The position numbers were made by a program, and so were the translations under genes. A model generated the notes under the pieces. It did not search any database. It was given only the letters and a program-made list of their open reading frames with translations, and was not told the DNA's origin. Positions 55,172 to 64,000 of a stretch of DNA of 64,000 nt are shown here, in pieces (the first letter of the stretch is position 1; each line of letters starts with the position of its first letter). The stretch comes from Bidens hawaiensis (lineage: Eukaryota > Streptophyta > Magnoliopsida > Asterales > Asteraceae): NCBI GenBank assembly GCA_021521415.1, contig JAIQDT010000106.1, positions 1,353,001 through 1,417,000 on the forward strand. The letters are read 5' to 3'.

Positions 55172-57273
55172 ATGTTTGCTGTTTTTGGGGAGAATATTGC
55201 TAATCCACCTAAGGAGCTAAGTCTTCCTTTTAAAGGAAGTGGAAACTTAAAAACAAGAGAAGAAGTTATTACTTTAATCGGGTCGGGTCGGGCCGATTTG
55301 ACCATGTACAAGTTTTACAATGAGGATTTCATGGCTTTGTCTCATCAAGATGAGCATGCAACATGTCCAAGGTTAACTACCATCTTTTGCATACTTTGTG
55401 GTCTTATTTTTTTATTATTATTAAGAGAACCCGTTACTGAAAAACTTGTGTAACAAGTCAAGTTATTTGAAACTGGCTCGCTAAAAGTTAAAATCGAGAC
55501 GAGCTTAATTTAAAAAATAAGTTTGTTTAATAGATGAGGTTGCGTGCGAGCTTATTGAGCTCGAGCAAGCTTATGAGTCAAAAGAGCTTATTATTTAAAT
55601 AAGTTATTATTTAATATATTGAATATATATATGTTTTTATCATAAATCATAACTAATAATATATTAACCTTGATTAAAAAACTAAATAACCTATATTATG
55701 CTATATATAAAAATTATTATCATAAATAAATACATATATAAAATAACAGTAAATGCGTACAAGTAAAATAATAAATGAGCCGAGCTCTAACTTAAATAAC
55801 TACTAACGAGCCGAGTTCAAGCTCCCAAACTCTTGTAAGTTAAACAAGTTGAACTTGAGCTTAGACGAGCTTGAGTCAAAAGAGCTTATTATTTAAATAA
55901 GTTATTATTTAATATATAAAATATATGTTTTTATCATAACTAGTAATATATTAATCTTGATTAAAAAAACAAAATAATCTATATTATGTTATATATAGAA
56001 ATTATGATCATAAACACATATATAAAAGGGGTAGCGGCGCAGCTTGTTGCCCGCTTGCCTTCTGTTTCGATGTAATCCAATAAACAATTTATAAAAATAA
56101 TTTTGTGATGTCATATATAAAATAACTGTAAATGTGTACAAATAAAATAATAAATGAGCCGAGCTCTAACTTAAATAACTACTAACGAGCCGAGTTCAAG
56201 CTTCCAAACTCTTGTAAGTTAAACGAGCCGAGCTTGTGCTCAGGTCGGCTCGTTTACACCCGAGACCCGTCAAAGATGTGTTTTTGTGTTGGCAGGTCAA
56301 GTGTTGTTATAGATGACATATTCTGCATCTTCAATGGCTATCTACACAACACTTGCAGCTTACGTCGAAGCTATGGGCTGTCAAGACAAGCAACTGAAGC
56401 CATGGTTGTGGTTGAAGCTTATAAAGTCTTGAGGGACCGAGCACCGTATCCTGCTGATCAAGTCATTAAAGAGCTCGACGGGAAGTTTTCGTTCATCTTG
56501 TTTGATGCTAAAGAAACAAAACTCTTTCTAGCTCGGGTAATCTTTTACATGTACAAATATATATAGAAAGCCTGTTGTCCGCTTGCCTTTTGTTTTGATG
56601 TAATCACTGCTTTTCAGATTATTTGGTATATTAATGAAGAAATTTAAAATTGTAAAAAATAAATAATAAATAATAATAATCGGGTAATCTTTAACATGCA
56701 CAACTATATATAGAAAGCCTGTTGTTGTTTCGATGTAATCACTACTTTTCAGATTATTTGGTATATTAATGAAGAAATTTAAAATTGTAAAAAATAAAAA
56801 ATAAATAATAATAATAATAATAACAATAATAATAATAATATTGTTACAGGATCGCGATGGATCTGCAGAACTTCACTGGGGAGTGGCGGCCGATGGGTGT
56901 TTAGTATGTTCCAACGATCCTAAAACCGTGAGAAAGTGTTGTGGAGATCGATATACGCCTTTCCCGCCTGGTAACTAATAAATTATGTGCTTATAAAGTT
57001 ATAATATGTTGGAATGCATGATATATAAAAGTCAAACATAAAGTCAACCCGACAGATTAACTTCTAACTGCAGGGTGTTTATTCAAGAGTGAAGAAGGGT
57101 TGATCAGTTTTGATCATCCGCTTAACAAAGTACGAGGGATAGTGAGAGAGGACGATGAAGGATGTAGCTCGGCTGTGATATTTCAAGTGGATTTGTTCAC
57201 TAGACGTTTAAGCATACCGCGTAGGGGTACTGATGCGAACTGGGCTAGTGTTACCGTCATCGAAGGTGACTAA
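55172..57273 (+). CDS. Stem-specific TSJT1 / aluminium-induced (AILP1, Wali7-type) glutamine-amidotransferase-like protein
   Basis: Four exons join in phase to 253 residues: 55172-55371, 56296-56536, 56850-56970 and 57074-57273. The family hallmarks YGLSRQ (YGL motif) and VLRDRAPYP (LRDR motif) are present. So are the MFAVFGENIANPPKELSLP start, IFNGYLHN, LDGKFSFILFDAKETKLFLAR, LHWGVAADGCLVCS, CCGDRYTPFPPGCLF and the C-terminal IPRRGTDANWASV. The fold is class II glutamine amidotransferase-like (DUF3700), but the N-terminal nucleophile Cys at position 2 is replaced (M-F-A), as usual for this family, so amidotransferase activity is not expected. Members are induced by sugar, auxin or aluminium; the biochemical role is unknown. 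Both introns 1 and 2 carry recent repeat insertions. Confidence 0.92.
55490..56265 (+). repeat. GAGCTCG-type repeat, internally duplicated, in TSJT1-like intron 1
   Basis: The block beginning GAGTCAAAAGAGCTTATTAT at 55576 is repeated from 55872, a period of about 296 bp. It includes TAATATATTAA, TTATGTTATATATA and AATAAATGAGCCGAGCTCTA words. The right end GGCTCGTTTACACCC resembles the hAT-MITE end CTCGTTTGCACCCCTA. The second copy also contains the retroelement tail at 56024-56090. Confidence 0.7.
56024..56090 (+). mobile_element. 67 bp 3'-tail copy of the retroelement at 37347-39203
   Basis: GGGGTAGCGGCGCAGCTTGT and the following bases through AATCCAATAAACAATT match 39093-39153 with a single visible mismatch (GCGGCG against GCGGCA). 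This is the last coding segment, the stop codon and the start of the 3' UTR. It fits an extremely 5'-truncated insertion of the same family. Confidence 0.8.
56534..56802 (+). repeat. Tandem duplication across the exon 2 splice donor, containing retroelement-tail sequence
   Basis: Unit 1 (56534-56680) and unit 2 (56681-56802) both start CGGGTAATCTTT, then AACTATATATAGAAAGCCTG (or close), GATGTAATCACT, CTTTTCAGATTATTTGGTAT and AATTTAAAATTGTAAAAAAT. CGG/GTAATC is the real exon 2 end and donor, so the donor sequence is present twice. GTCCGCTTGCCTTTTGTTTT and GATGTAATC resemble the tail at 39115-39140. Confidence 0.75.
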
Positions 57274-57949
57274 ATAACTAGTAAATAATGTCTGGTGTTT
57301 GTGTAATAAAGTTTGTAATAATATGTTACTTGACTTTCCCTGGTCAAAGAATATGGTTTTTGATCAACTCATTTGCCATTGCAAAAAATGTGAAAAAGGT
57401 TTCACATGTGAACTTATGAGTGATAACAGTTAATAAATTTTAACTTTATGATTTGGTTTAATACATATTTAGGACCACAGTTTTGGTGTTTATTATCTTG
57501 CTTTCTCTTAATAAAACACTCAGCATAGCATTGACATGTGTTGGTAATTTCGGACCGTATTCACAAGTAGGTGAATGTGAAATGGCATAAGTTGACAAGT
57601 CGGAGAACAATGGCGGAAGATTAGGGCACCGTGATGGTATGATTTCAAATACAACATCGTGTATTGCCTACAAAAAATTATTTATAAATTTATAGTAGTT
57701 TATTAATATGTTTTAAAAATAATTTCTTTTCAACATGTGCGTCACACGGGCAAATAAACTAGTTTATATAATATGTTATTGGCCTTTTTACTTTACAAAA
57801 TATATGACTCTCACCAAAATTTTGGTCCTTTTACTAGAATTGATAACAAAAAACATATATGTTAGTCTCATGAGAAAAAAAATAGCAATTATACTCTTTT
57901 ACTTGTAATAAAAACAAGAGTAAAAACTACGGTGATTACCGTCAACACA
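57274..57949. other. TSJT1-like 3' UTR and intergenic DNA
   Basis: Probable 3' UTR in the first 200 bp. No gene or bounded repeat seen after it. Confidence 0.4.
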
Positions 57950-58430
57950 GCTAGAGATTCAAATGAGTCGAGGCACTCGTGAGCTGTTCGAGATCGGATC
58001 AGTAAAAGGCTTAAAATAAGTGGAGCCTTGCCCAGCTAAACCCAAACCTAAAATAAGTTTGTTATAACTATATTTTTGGGTTCGTTGAGCCTTAATGAGC
58101 TTTATGCTTTTTAAGTTTTAATTGTTTAGGACTTCTATATATTAATTTCATAGTGTTGAGCTGAGCTGAGCTGAGCTTTGACTCGTTTAAGAAATTGCAC
58201 ACGAGCTTGAGCTGAGCTTAAAAAATATGTAAAAGTAATTAAATTAAAAAAATATATAAATTAATAATGTTACACGAGCCAAGCCCAAGTCAAGCTTAAT
58301 TTTAAAACAAACTACTTACGACCCAAACTCTACCTTTATAAAAAGTGCTCGAAATGAACTAAACTCGAGCTCAGACTCAACTCAACTCAACTCAACTCAA
58401 CTCAACTCATTTACAATTTACACTCTCAAC
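57950..58430. repeat. Decayed GAGCTCG-type hAT repeat
   Basis: TAGAGATTCAAATGAGTCGA at the left and ACTCATTTACAATTTACACTCT at the right are weakened forms of the family ends. Internal tandem runs are GAGCTGAGCTGAGCTGAGCT (58155) and (CTCAA)n at 58377-58407. Confidence 0.55.
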
Positions 58431-58617
58431 AAAATTAATGTATGATACAACATTAGCATTGTTAATGTAGCTAAAAAACAATAATTTTTAACAGCGTTTG
58501 GAACTACCCCAATATCTAATAAAACCTTTCTAAGACGTGATGCAAACCTTTCATATTGATTTTGACACTCCATACATTTCTTAGCGGGTCAACTGTCAAG
58601 TCATCTTGTTGAGATTA

Positions 58618-58930
58618 TAGGTGCACAAATCAAGTATTTTCATAAATTGAAACCAGGTAGGAACCAATTCCGGTTACGGTCAACAAAATTCAAGAACCAG
58701 GTCGTGTAGGAACTGGTTACGGGTATGATCGGGTATTTGTTGGGCTTTATCGGGGTTTGGCTGGGTCGGGTCTGGGTTTTAACCGGGTAAAGATGGAACC
58801 AATTTCGATGGGTCCGGTTCAAGTTAAGTATGGTTTCTCTAAGGACCCGATATCTGATTCATACCCACGGGTCAGATAGAACCGGTTCCGGCTCTAGGCC
58901 ATATCCGGAACCAAGTTTTTTCCACCTCTA
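58618..58930. repeat. Decayed hAT-type repeat with GAACCGGTT / GGGTCGGGT interior
   Basis: Left TAGGTGCACAAATCAAG, right TTTTTCCACCTCTA. The interior includes GGAACCAATTCCGG and GGGTCGGGTCTGGGTTTTAA. Flanking TTGAGAT and CTGAGAT are only roughly alike. Confidence 0.5.
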
Positions 58931-58949
58931 ACTGAGATAAAATAAGAAG

Positions 58950-59260
58950 AGTAAACTACGATTTTCTTCTCCTTAGTTTGTCTAAATCTACGGTTTTAGT
59001 CCGATAGTTTCAAATTCGCGATTTTCGTCCCTGTGGTTTCAGTTCGCTTGCAATTAAACCAGAATTCACCAATCCTGTTAAGTCTAGTCGCTAAGCCAAT
59101 CAGCGTGTCCTTCACATGAGGGACAACTTCAGTGAAATCGGGTTTAATTGCAAGTGAAATGAAACCACATGGACTAAAAGCACAAATTTAAAACTATTGG
59201 ACTAAAACTGCAGATTTAGACAAACCACATGAACCCACATAGACAAGTATAAATTTAAAA
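58950..59260. repeat. MITE-like inverted repeat related to 35685-35990
   Basis: Outer arms CTAAATCTACGGTTTTAGTC and GACTAAAACTGCAGATTTAG pair, as do CTTGCAATTAAACC and GGTTTAATTGCAAG. It lies about 300 bp upstream of the GRXS17 start. Confidence 0.6.
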
Positions 59261-59551
59261 TTATTAGAATAAAACCGTAGATTTTGACAAATCAAATGAA
59301 TGAAAACCCGATGGACGATAACCTCAAATAAGAAAGCAAAGCCCACACTTGCTAACAACTCGACCCGTAAATTAGGCCCAAAATCAAGAGTCAACAATAA
59401 AAGTCTGAATCTTGATTCTTTATTATTCCAAAAGCAGCAATCTTTATTTACCCTAAAATTGAAACCCATCTTCTTCCCCAAGTCATCAAAACCACTCTTT
59501 TATTAACAAATTCTTGTGGGGTTTTGGAAGCAGAGAATAATAATAATAATA
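59261..59551 (+). promoter_or_regulatory. GRXS17 upstream region and probable leader
   Basis: Immediately upstream of the ATG at 59552. A small (AAT)n run, AATAATAATAATAATAATGG, overlaps the start codon. The frame stays open upstream to about 59516, but the family begins at MGVLDLKSK, so I take 59552 as the start. Confidence 0.4.
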
Positions 59552-62500
59552 ATGGGTGTTTTAGATTTGAAGTCAAAACAAGAACTTGATGATCTTGTGA
59601 AAGATGGGTCACCTGTTATCATCCACTTCTGGGCTTCTTGGTGTGAAGCTTCTAAGCATATGGATCAAGTTTTCAATCATCTTTCTGCTGATTTCCCCAA
59701 TGCCCATTTTGTTAGGGTATGCTTTTAATCTTGTTTCATAAGTTATTGTGAACTTTTTTTTTTTTTTGCAAATGAATATATGGTTGGTTTGGACAATTAG
59801 GGTTTATGATGGGCTTTAATTATATAATTTTGTGAAAAAGGTGGTTTTTGGTTTGAAAAGTTAGTCATTTTTAATCAAGTTAATTCATTTTTTAATCAAG
59901 TTATTTATTAGTTATATTTCTAATATGTCATTTTGTTATCTGAATTCATTGGATATTGGTTTTTATATTTCTGTATTATTTATTTATTTTGGTTATATTA
60001 TTGATTTACTGTCAAGAAAAAAATATGTTTGTGTTTTTTTTTTTGTTTTTTTTAATGTTTGAACTTTATAATCAGTGATTTTGTTATTTGGATTCATAGG
60101 ATATTAATTGTTATTATAATTGTTTTTTTTTTGTGTGTGTGTGTGTTTTTTTTTTGCTGCAAGTGAATGATTGCAATGAGAAGCTAGAGGATTATGCTTC
60201 CAATGGTTGTTTTGGACAATTAGGGTTTATGATGAGCTTTAATTACTTTTACATAGAGCATGTTTGGGATTTAGTTTGAAAACACCTTATTGGCTTTTTG
60301 GTGTTTTCAAAAAGCCAATAATTTAAAATGTGTCTAGCAATCACGAAAATCCTTTTATTTTAGCTTTCTGTAAGGGTTAAAAAGCAGTTTTCTAAAAGCC
60401 CTAGATCATGGCTTTTCAAAATGGCTTTTTGAAAAAGCCAATAAGCAGTTTTTAAACTCAATCCCAAACATGCTCATAGTATGTGTGAAAAGGCTTATTC
60501 TTGGTTCGAAAAGTTAGTTTTCTATAATTAACTTTTCATTGTGCTTAATTATGTTGATGGGAGTTCAAATCTCACATAGAAGACACCTATTGAATCATTA
60601 TGACGTTAGAAGTAGAGCACTTAATTATCATTTGTGTTTTATGTTTGTACTTCATAATCAGTGATTTTGTTATTTGGATTCATAGGATATTAATTGTTGT
60701 ATTAGGGTTTTATTTTGGCAAATGAATATATGGTTGTTGTAATGATCATATCATGGTTGCTATTGATTATTTTTCTTGTTAAAACAATATAGGTTGAAGC
60801 TGAAGAACAACCAGAAATTTCTGAGGCATATTCGGTTTCCGCTGTGCCTTATTTTGCGTTTGTCAAGGTAGGCCAACGCTTTCTCATTCTTATTTTTTTT
60901 TCACATAATTTAGAATAAAATTGTTATATTATGTCGTGTGCCGTAATATTAGTTTTTTCTGTTTTAATTATAATTCGAGATTAATAAGTTACGCTTTTCT
61001 CTACAATGACTGAATGAATCTTTCTTTGTAAATTATTTTTATAGGGAGGCAAGACGGTTGATACATTAGAAGGCACGTATCCATCTGAGCTGGCAAACAA
61101 AGTTTCAAAAATTGTGGGATCAATCCACGCTGGCGAACCGGCTGCACCCGCGAGCCTCGGGATGGCAGGGGGACCCTCAGTTCTCGAAGCAATTCAAGAT
61201 CTCGCCAAAATCGACAACTCTGCAAAAACTCAACCGCCACCGCCAGCTAGCATTACCGATTCACTAAAAACCCGTCTTGAAAAACTCATCCGTTCTCACC
61301 CCATTATGCTATTCATGAAAGGAAACCCTGAAGAACCCAAATGTGGATTTAGTAAGAAAGCCGTCGAAATCTTGAAAACCGAAAATGTTAAATTTGGTAC
61401 CTTTGATATCCTTACCGACAACGAGGTTCGTGAAGGGTTAAAAAAGTTTTCAAACTGGCCCACGTATCCTCAACTGTATTGTAACGGGGAGCTTCTTGGA
61501 GGGTCGGATATTATAATTGCAATGCACGAGGGTGGTGAACTGAAACAAGCTTTTGCTGATCATGGGGTCGGAAATGATGATGTCAGCAAGTCAACTCTGG
61601 CGGGAACTGATGGTCAACAGGCTGGAGTGACCAATTCAACTGGGTTGAGTTTGGCTTTGACTTCCCGCCTTGATGGTCTCATTAAGTCGGCTCCGGTTAT
61701 GCTTTTTATGAAGGGAACGCCAGATGAACCTAGATGCGGTTTCAGCCGAAAGGTGATACATTATTACCTTCTTATTTATGAAATATTTTGGATTGTTAGG
61801 AAAATTATAAATATAATTTAGTGGTTTAGGGCATCTTATATTGAGTTGTAGGGAACTAGCGTTCTTGCATTATAATAAGTTTTATAAATGTGGTGAAAAA
61901 AACCTTTATATCTGAAAATTTAATAGAAGGTTATAATGGTCATTTTACCACTTCCAATGCAATTTGGCGAGATTTAGTTTGTGAAAACGAGAAGGTTATA
62001 ATGGTCATTCACCACCCCAAATGCATTTTGGCCGACTTTAGTATAGGGAAACGAGAATGGTGTAATGTTTATTTTACCGCTTCTCACACATTTTAGTCAA
62101 ATACTAGTTCGCGACAACTCAATATTAAATGCCCTTAACCCCTAAGTTATTTAAAGGGTATAATGGTCATTTTAGGTCATTTTACCACTTCCTATGCATT
62201 TTGGTGAAATTTAGTTTGTGAGAACAAGAAGGTTATAATGGTCATTTACCACTTCAAATGCATTTTGGCCAAATTTAGTATAGGGAAACGAGAAGGGCGT
62301 AATGGTCATTTTACCACTTCTACAACATTTTGATCAAATTTAGTAGACGAAAAGGAGAAGGGTATAATAGTCATTCTACCACTTTCGACACAATTTAGCC
62401 AAATTTAGTAGACGAAAACGAGAAGGGTATTTTTGGCACGAATTAAAATCACCAATCCATATAATCTTTTTTCAGGTAGTTGAGATTCTCAAAGAAGAAA

Positions 62501-62991
62501 AAGTCAACTTCAAGACTTTTGACATACTCTCAGATGATGAAGTGAGACAAGGCCTAAAAGTCCACTCAAACTGGTCAAGTTACCCTCAACTCTACATAAA
62601 AGGCGAACTCATCGGTGGATCCGATATCGTTTTGGAAATGCAAAAAAGCGGAGAACTTGAAAAAACCTTGGTCGAAAATGGTATCGTTTCTCTCAAAGAC
62701 CGTTTGGGGAAGTTAGTTAATTCCAAGCCCGTTTTGCTCTTTATGAAGGGTACCCCAGACGCCCCAAGATGCGGGTTTAGCTCAAAAGTCGTAAATGCCC
62801 TTAAGGAAGAAGGTATAAAGTTTGGATCTTTTGACATTTTGAGCGACGAGGATGTTCGACAAGGGCTGAAAACGTACTCGAATTGGCCTACTTTCCCGCA
62901 ACTTTATTATAAAGGTGAGCTGATTGGAGGGTGTGATATTATTATGGAGCTTAAAAGCAGTGGTGAACTTGCATCTACCTTATCAGAATAA
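59552..62991 (+). CDS. GRXS17: Monothiol glutaredoxin S17 (thioredoxin-like plus three CGFS glutaredoxin domains)
   Basis: Four exons, 59552-59716, 60793-60867, 61045-61752 and 62476-62991, join in phase to 487 residues, practically the length of Arabidopsis GRXS17 (488). The N-terminal thioredoxin-like domain has WASWCEAS (Cys near 31, WCxxS form). Three glutaredoxin domains follow, each with LFMKG, the CGFS active site (near 180, 311 and 415), FDIL and NWP(T/S)YPQLY or a close form, then GELIGG(S/C)DI. The second Grx is NWSSYPQLY and the third ends GGCDI. CGFS glutaredoxins bind a 2Fe-2S cluster with glutathione. GRXS17 acts in the nucleus and cytosol in iron-sulfur and redox control, heat tolerance and meristem function. 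Intron 3 falls just after the second CGFS and holds a minisatellite. Confidence 0.97.
60256..60475. mobile_element. Second Tourist-like MITE of the GAGCATGTTTGGG family (GRXS17 intron 1)
   Basis: The 220 bp element has ends GAGCATGTTTGGGATTTAGT and AAACTCAATCCCAAACATGCTC, flanked by ATA (60253-60255 and 60476-60478). The interior AAAAAGCCAATAAG / CTTATTGGCTTTTT words are shared with 12633-12854. Confidence 0.85.
61900..62430 (+). repeat. Minisatellite in GRXS17 intron 3
   Basis: About eight imperfect copies of a 60-65 bp unit: GAGAAGGTTATAATGGTCAT, then TTTACCACTTC, ATGCATTTTGGCCAAATTTA and GTATAGGGAAAC. Copies begin near 61925, 61990, 62050, 62155, 62225, 62290, 62350 and 62415. The array fills most of the 723 bp intron and ends just before its acceptor. 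An open frame at 61890-62096 is only translated repeat. Confidence 0.85.
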
Positions 62992-64000
62992 AGGGTAAAA
63001 TTGTCATTTTTTTAAAATCCTTTGTAGTGGAAAATTGTTTTTGAGAATGTTTGTGGTGTTTTGTGACTATTGTGTGTGTATTTTTGTACTTGAAGTTGCT
63101 CATGGTGAATTATCTTGCTTATGAACGTTAAATATATTAATGAGTCCATAACCTCATAACTGAGAATTAGAACCTTTATAGCATGTTTGGATATTTAAAA
63201 AAAAAAAATTATATATAATGTTTCAAAGATTATATAAGCGTGTCGGGTTAGAATGAATTGTAGTCATTTTACGTAACTAATAAACCATCCGGTGTTGCTT
63301 TTATTTAAGCAATTGTTTCATCTAACATATAATGTATAATGAATTAAACACATTGACAAACCAAAGACGAGAAAATACAGAATAGTAATCAAGTTTTATA
63401 AATGTTAAATTTAAGTCAAATTGTAAAAAGCAGGCCATTAGCTTCATATATGTTTATTTGGTTCACTTAATTTTAGTTTTTTTTAGCATTTATAAGAAAA
63501 AGAACAAATGATTAAACACGAAATGGAAGTTGGTTGAGTTTTAGTGGGCAAAACACTTTAAACGATGAGTTTTAATGGGAAAAACACTTCAAAGGGCTAT
63601 GAGGTGATACGCTTATTTTGAAAAACAAAGACGTATATTAATATTAGGAGGGACGGGGCTGACTTTGATATGATACGCTTGTTTTGAGAAACAAAAAGGT
63701 ATATATTAGGAGGGACATGTCGTAACCCCTTAACCCTAGCGTCACATCAGAAATTCAACAACCCGCTTGGACCTGTGCAACAGGCAGCGGTGTACCCACT
63801 GGTGTCCCGACCTCCCTTACTATCAATATTGGTGTCTTGCAATAAGTGCTATGAATAGTAATTGCCACCAATTTTTAGTAAATATTTTTTTAATGGATTT
63901 GGAGTTCAATATTGTCCAGGATAGAAAATCTTGGAGACATAGGATTAGAGTTGAAGATCTTTAAGGACGGATACACTGTAGCTAGACTTTGTCTGTTATT
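62992..64000. other. GRXS17 3' UTR and distal flank
   Basis: Probable 3' UTR to about 63140. Two related words, TTAGGAGGGAC and TGATACGCTTRTTTTGA, occur near 63615-63650 and 63670-63715 (an 85 bp duplication). At 63900-63963, FNIVQDRKSWRHRIRVEDL followed by a stop resembles the C-terminal tails of plant LINE-type polyproteins, too short to call. No gene supported before the window end. Confidence 0.35.

Noticed and set aside
63767..63963. Open frame ending QDRKSWRHRIRVEDL, considered as a LINE polyprotein tail
   Set aside because: Only about 20 residues are suggestive, and the upstream part has no reverse transcriptase or RNase H motif. The window ends before it can be settled.

Overview
The window is nuclear DNA of a flowering plant. 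The genes are intron-rich, with GT-AG introns, on an AT-rich background full of microsatellites and small transposons. The encoded proteins are plant-type (allantoinase, CBSX5, AIRP2, GRXS17 and TSJT1-type families, an ent-copalyl diphosphate synthase relic). The repeat style (ends TAGGGGTG...CACCCCTA around GAGCTCGGCTCG or AACCGGTTT strings) makes me think of a core eudicot, perhaps Asteraceae. That last step is an impression, not a proof.

Layout. 238-6798 (+) is a CPL1-type RNA polymerase II CTD phosphatase with two double-stranded RNA binding domains. 9128-13641 (+) is a clathrin light chain with a 3.5 kb, highly repetitive first intron. 14250-17091 (-) is a receptor-like cytoplasmic kinase of the CRPK1 group, convergent with the clathrin gene. 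17.1-24.1 kb is a repeat field with nested transposons. 24188-28835 (+) is TRAPPC13. A tRNA-Gln(UUG) with an altered T loop lies at 29402-29473. 33387-36832 (+) is a CBSX5-like CBS-domain protein. 37164-39442 is a hAT-like MITE carrying a 5'-truncated retroelement with reverse transcriptase, zinc knuckle and restriction-like endonuclease motifs. 39610-40276 (-) is a 3' relic of an ent-copalyl diphosphate synthase. 42280-45509 (+) is an AIRP2-like RING E3 ligase with an Asp tract. 47762-53575 (+) is allantoinase. 55172-57273 (+) is a TSJT1/AILP1-type glutamine-amidotransferase-like protein. 59552-62991 (+) is the multidomain monothiol glutaredoxin GRXS17.

The nine intact genes are unrelated housekeeping, signalling and stress genes, as expected of a gene-moderate plant region. 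They are not an operon or an obvious biosynthetic cluster. All nine could be joined exon by exon with consistent phase (exon coordinates are in each entry), so they look functional.

The striking layer is the transposon content. I could place target-site duplications for many elements: hAT-like 8 bp (seven exact or near-exact), Mutator-like 9 bp, and Tourist-like 3 bp. Many of them lie in introns. Several introns also carry local tandem duplications, two of which copy splice-site sequence. I could run no search, so family names rest on recognition of motifs and overall protein similarity.
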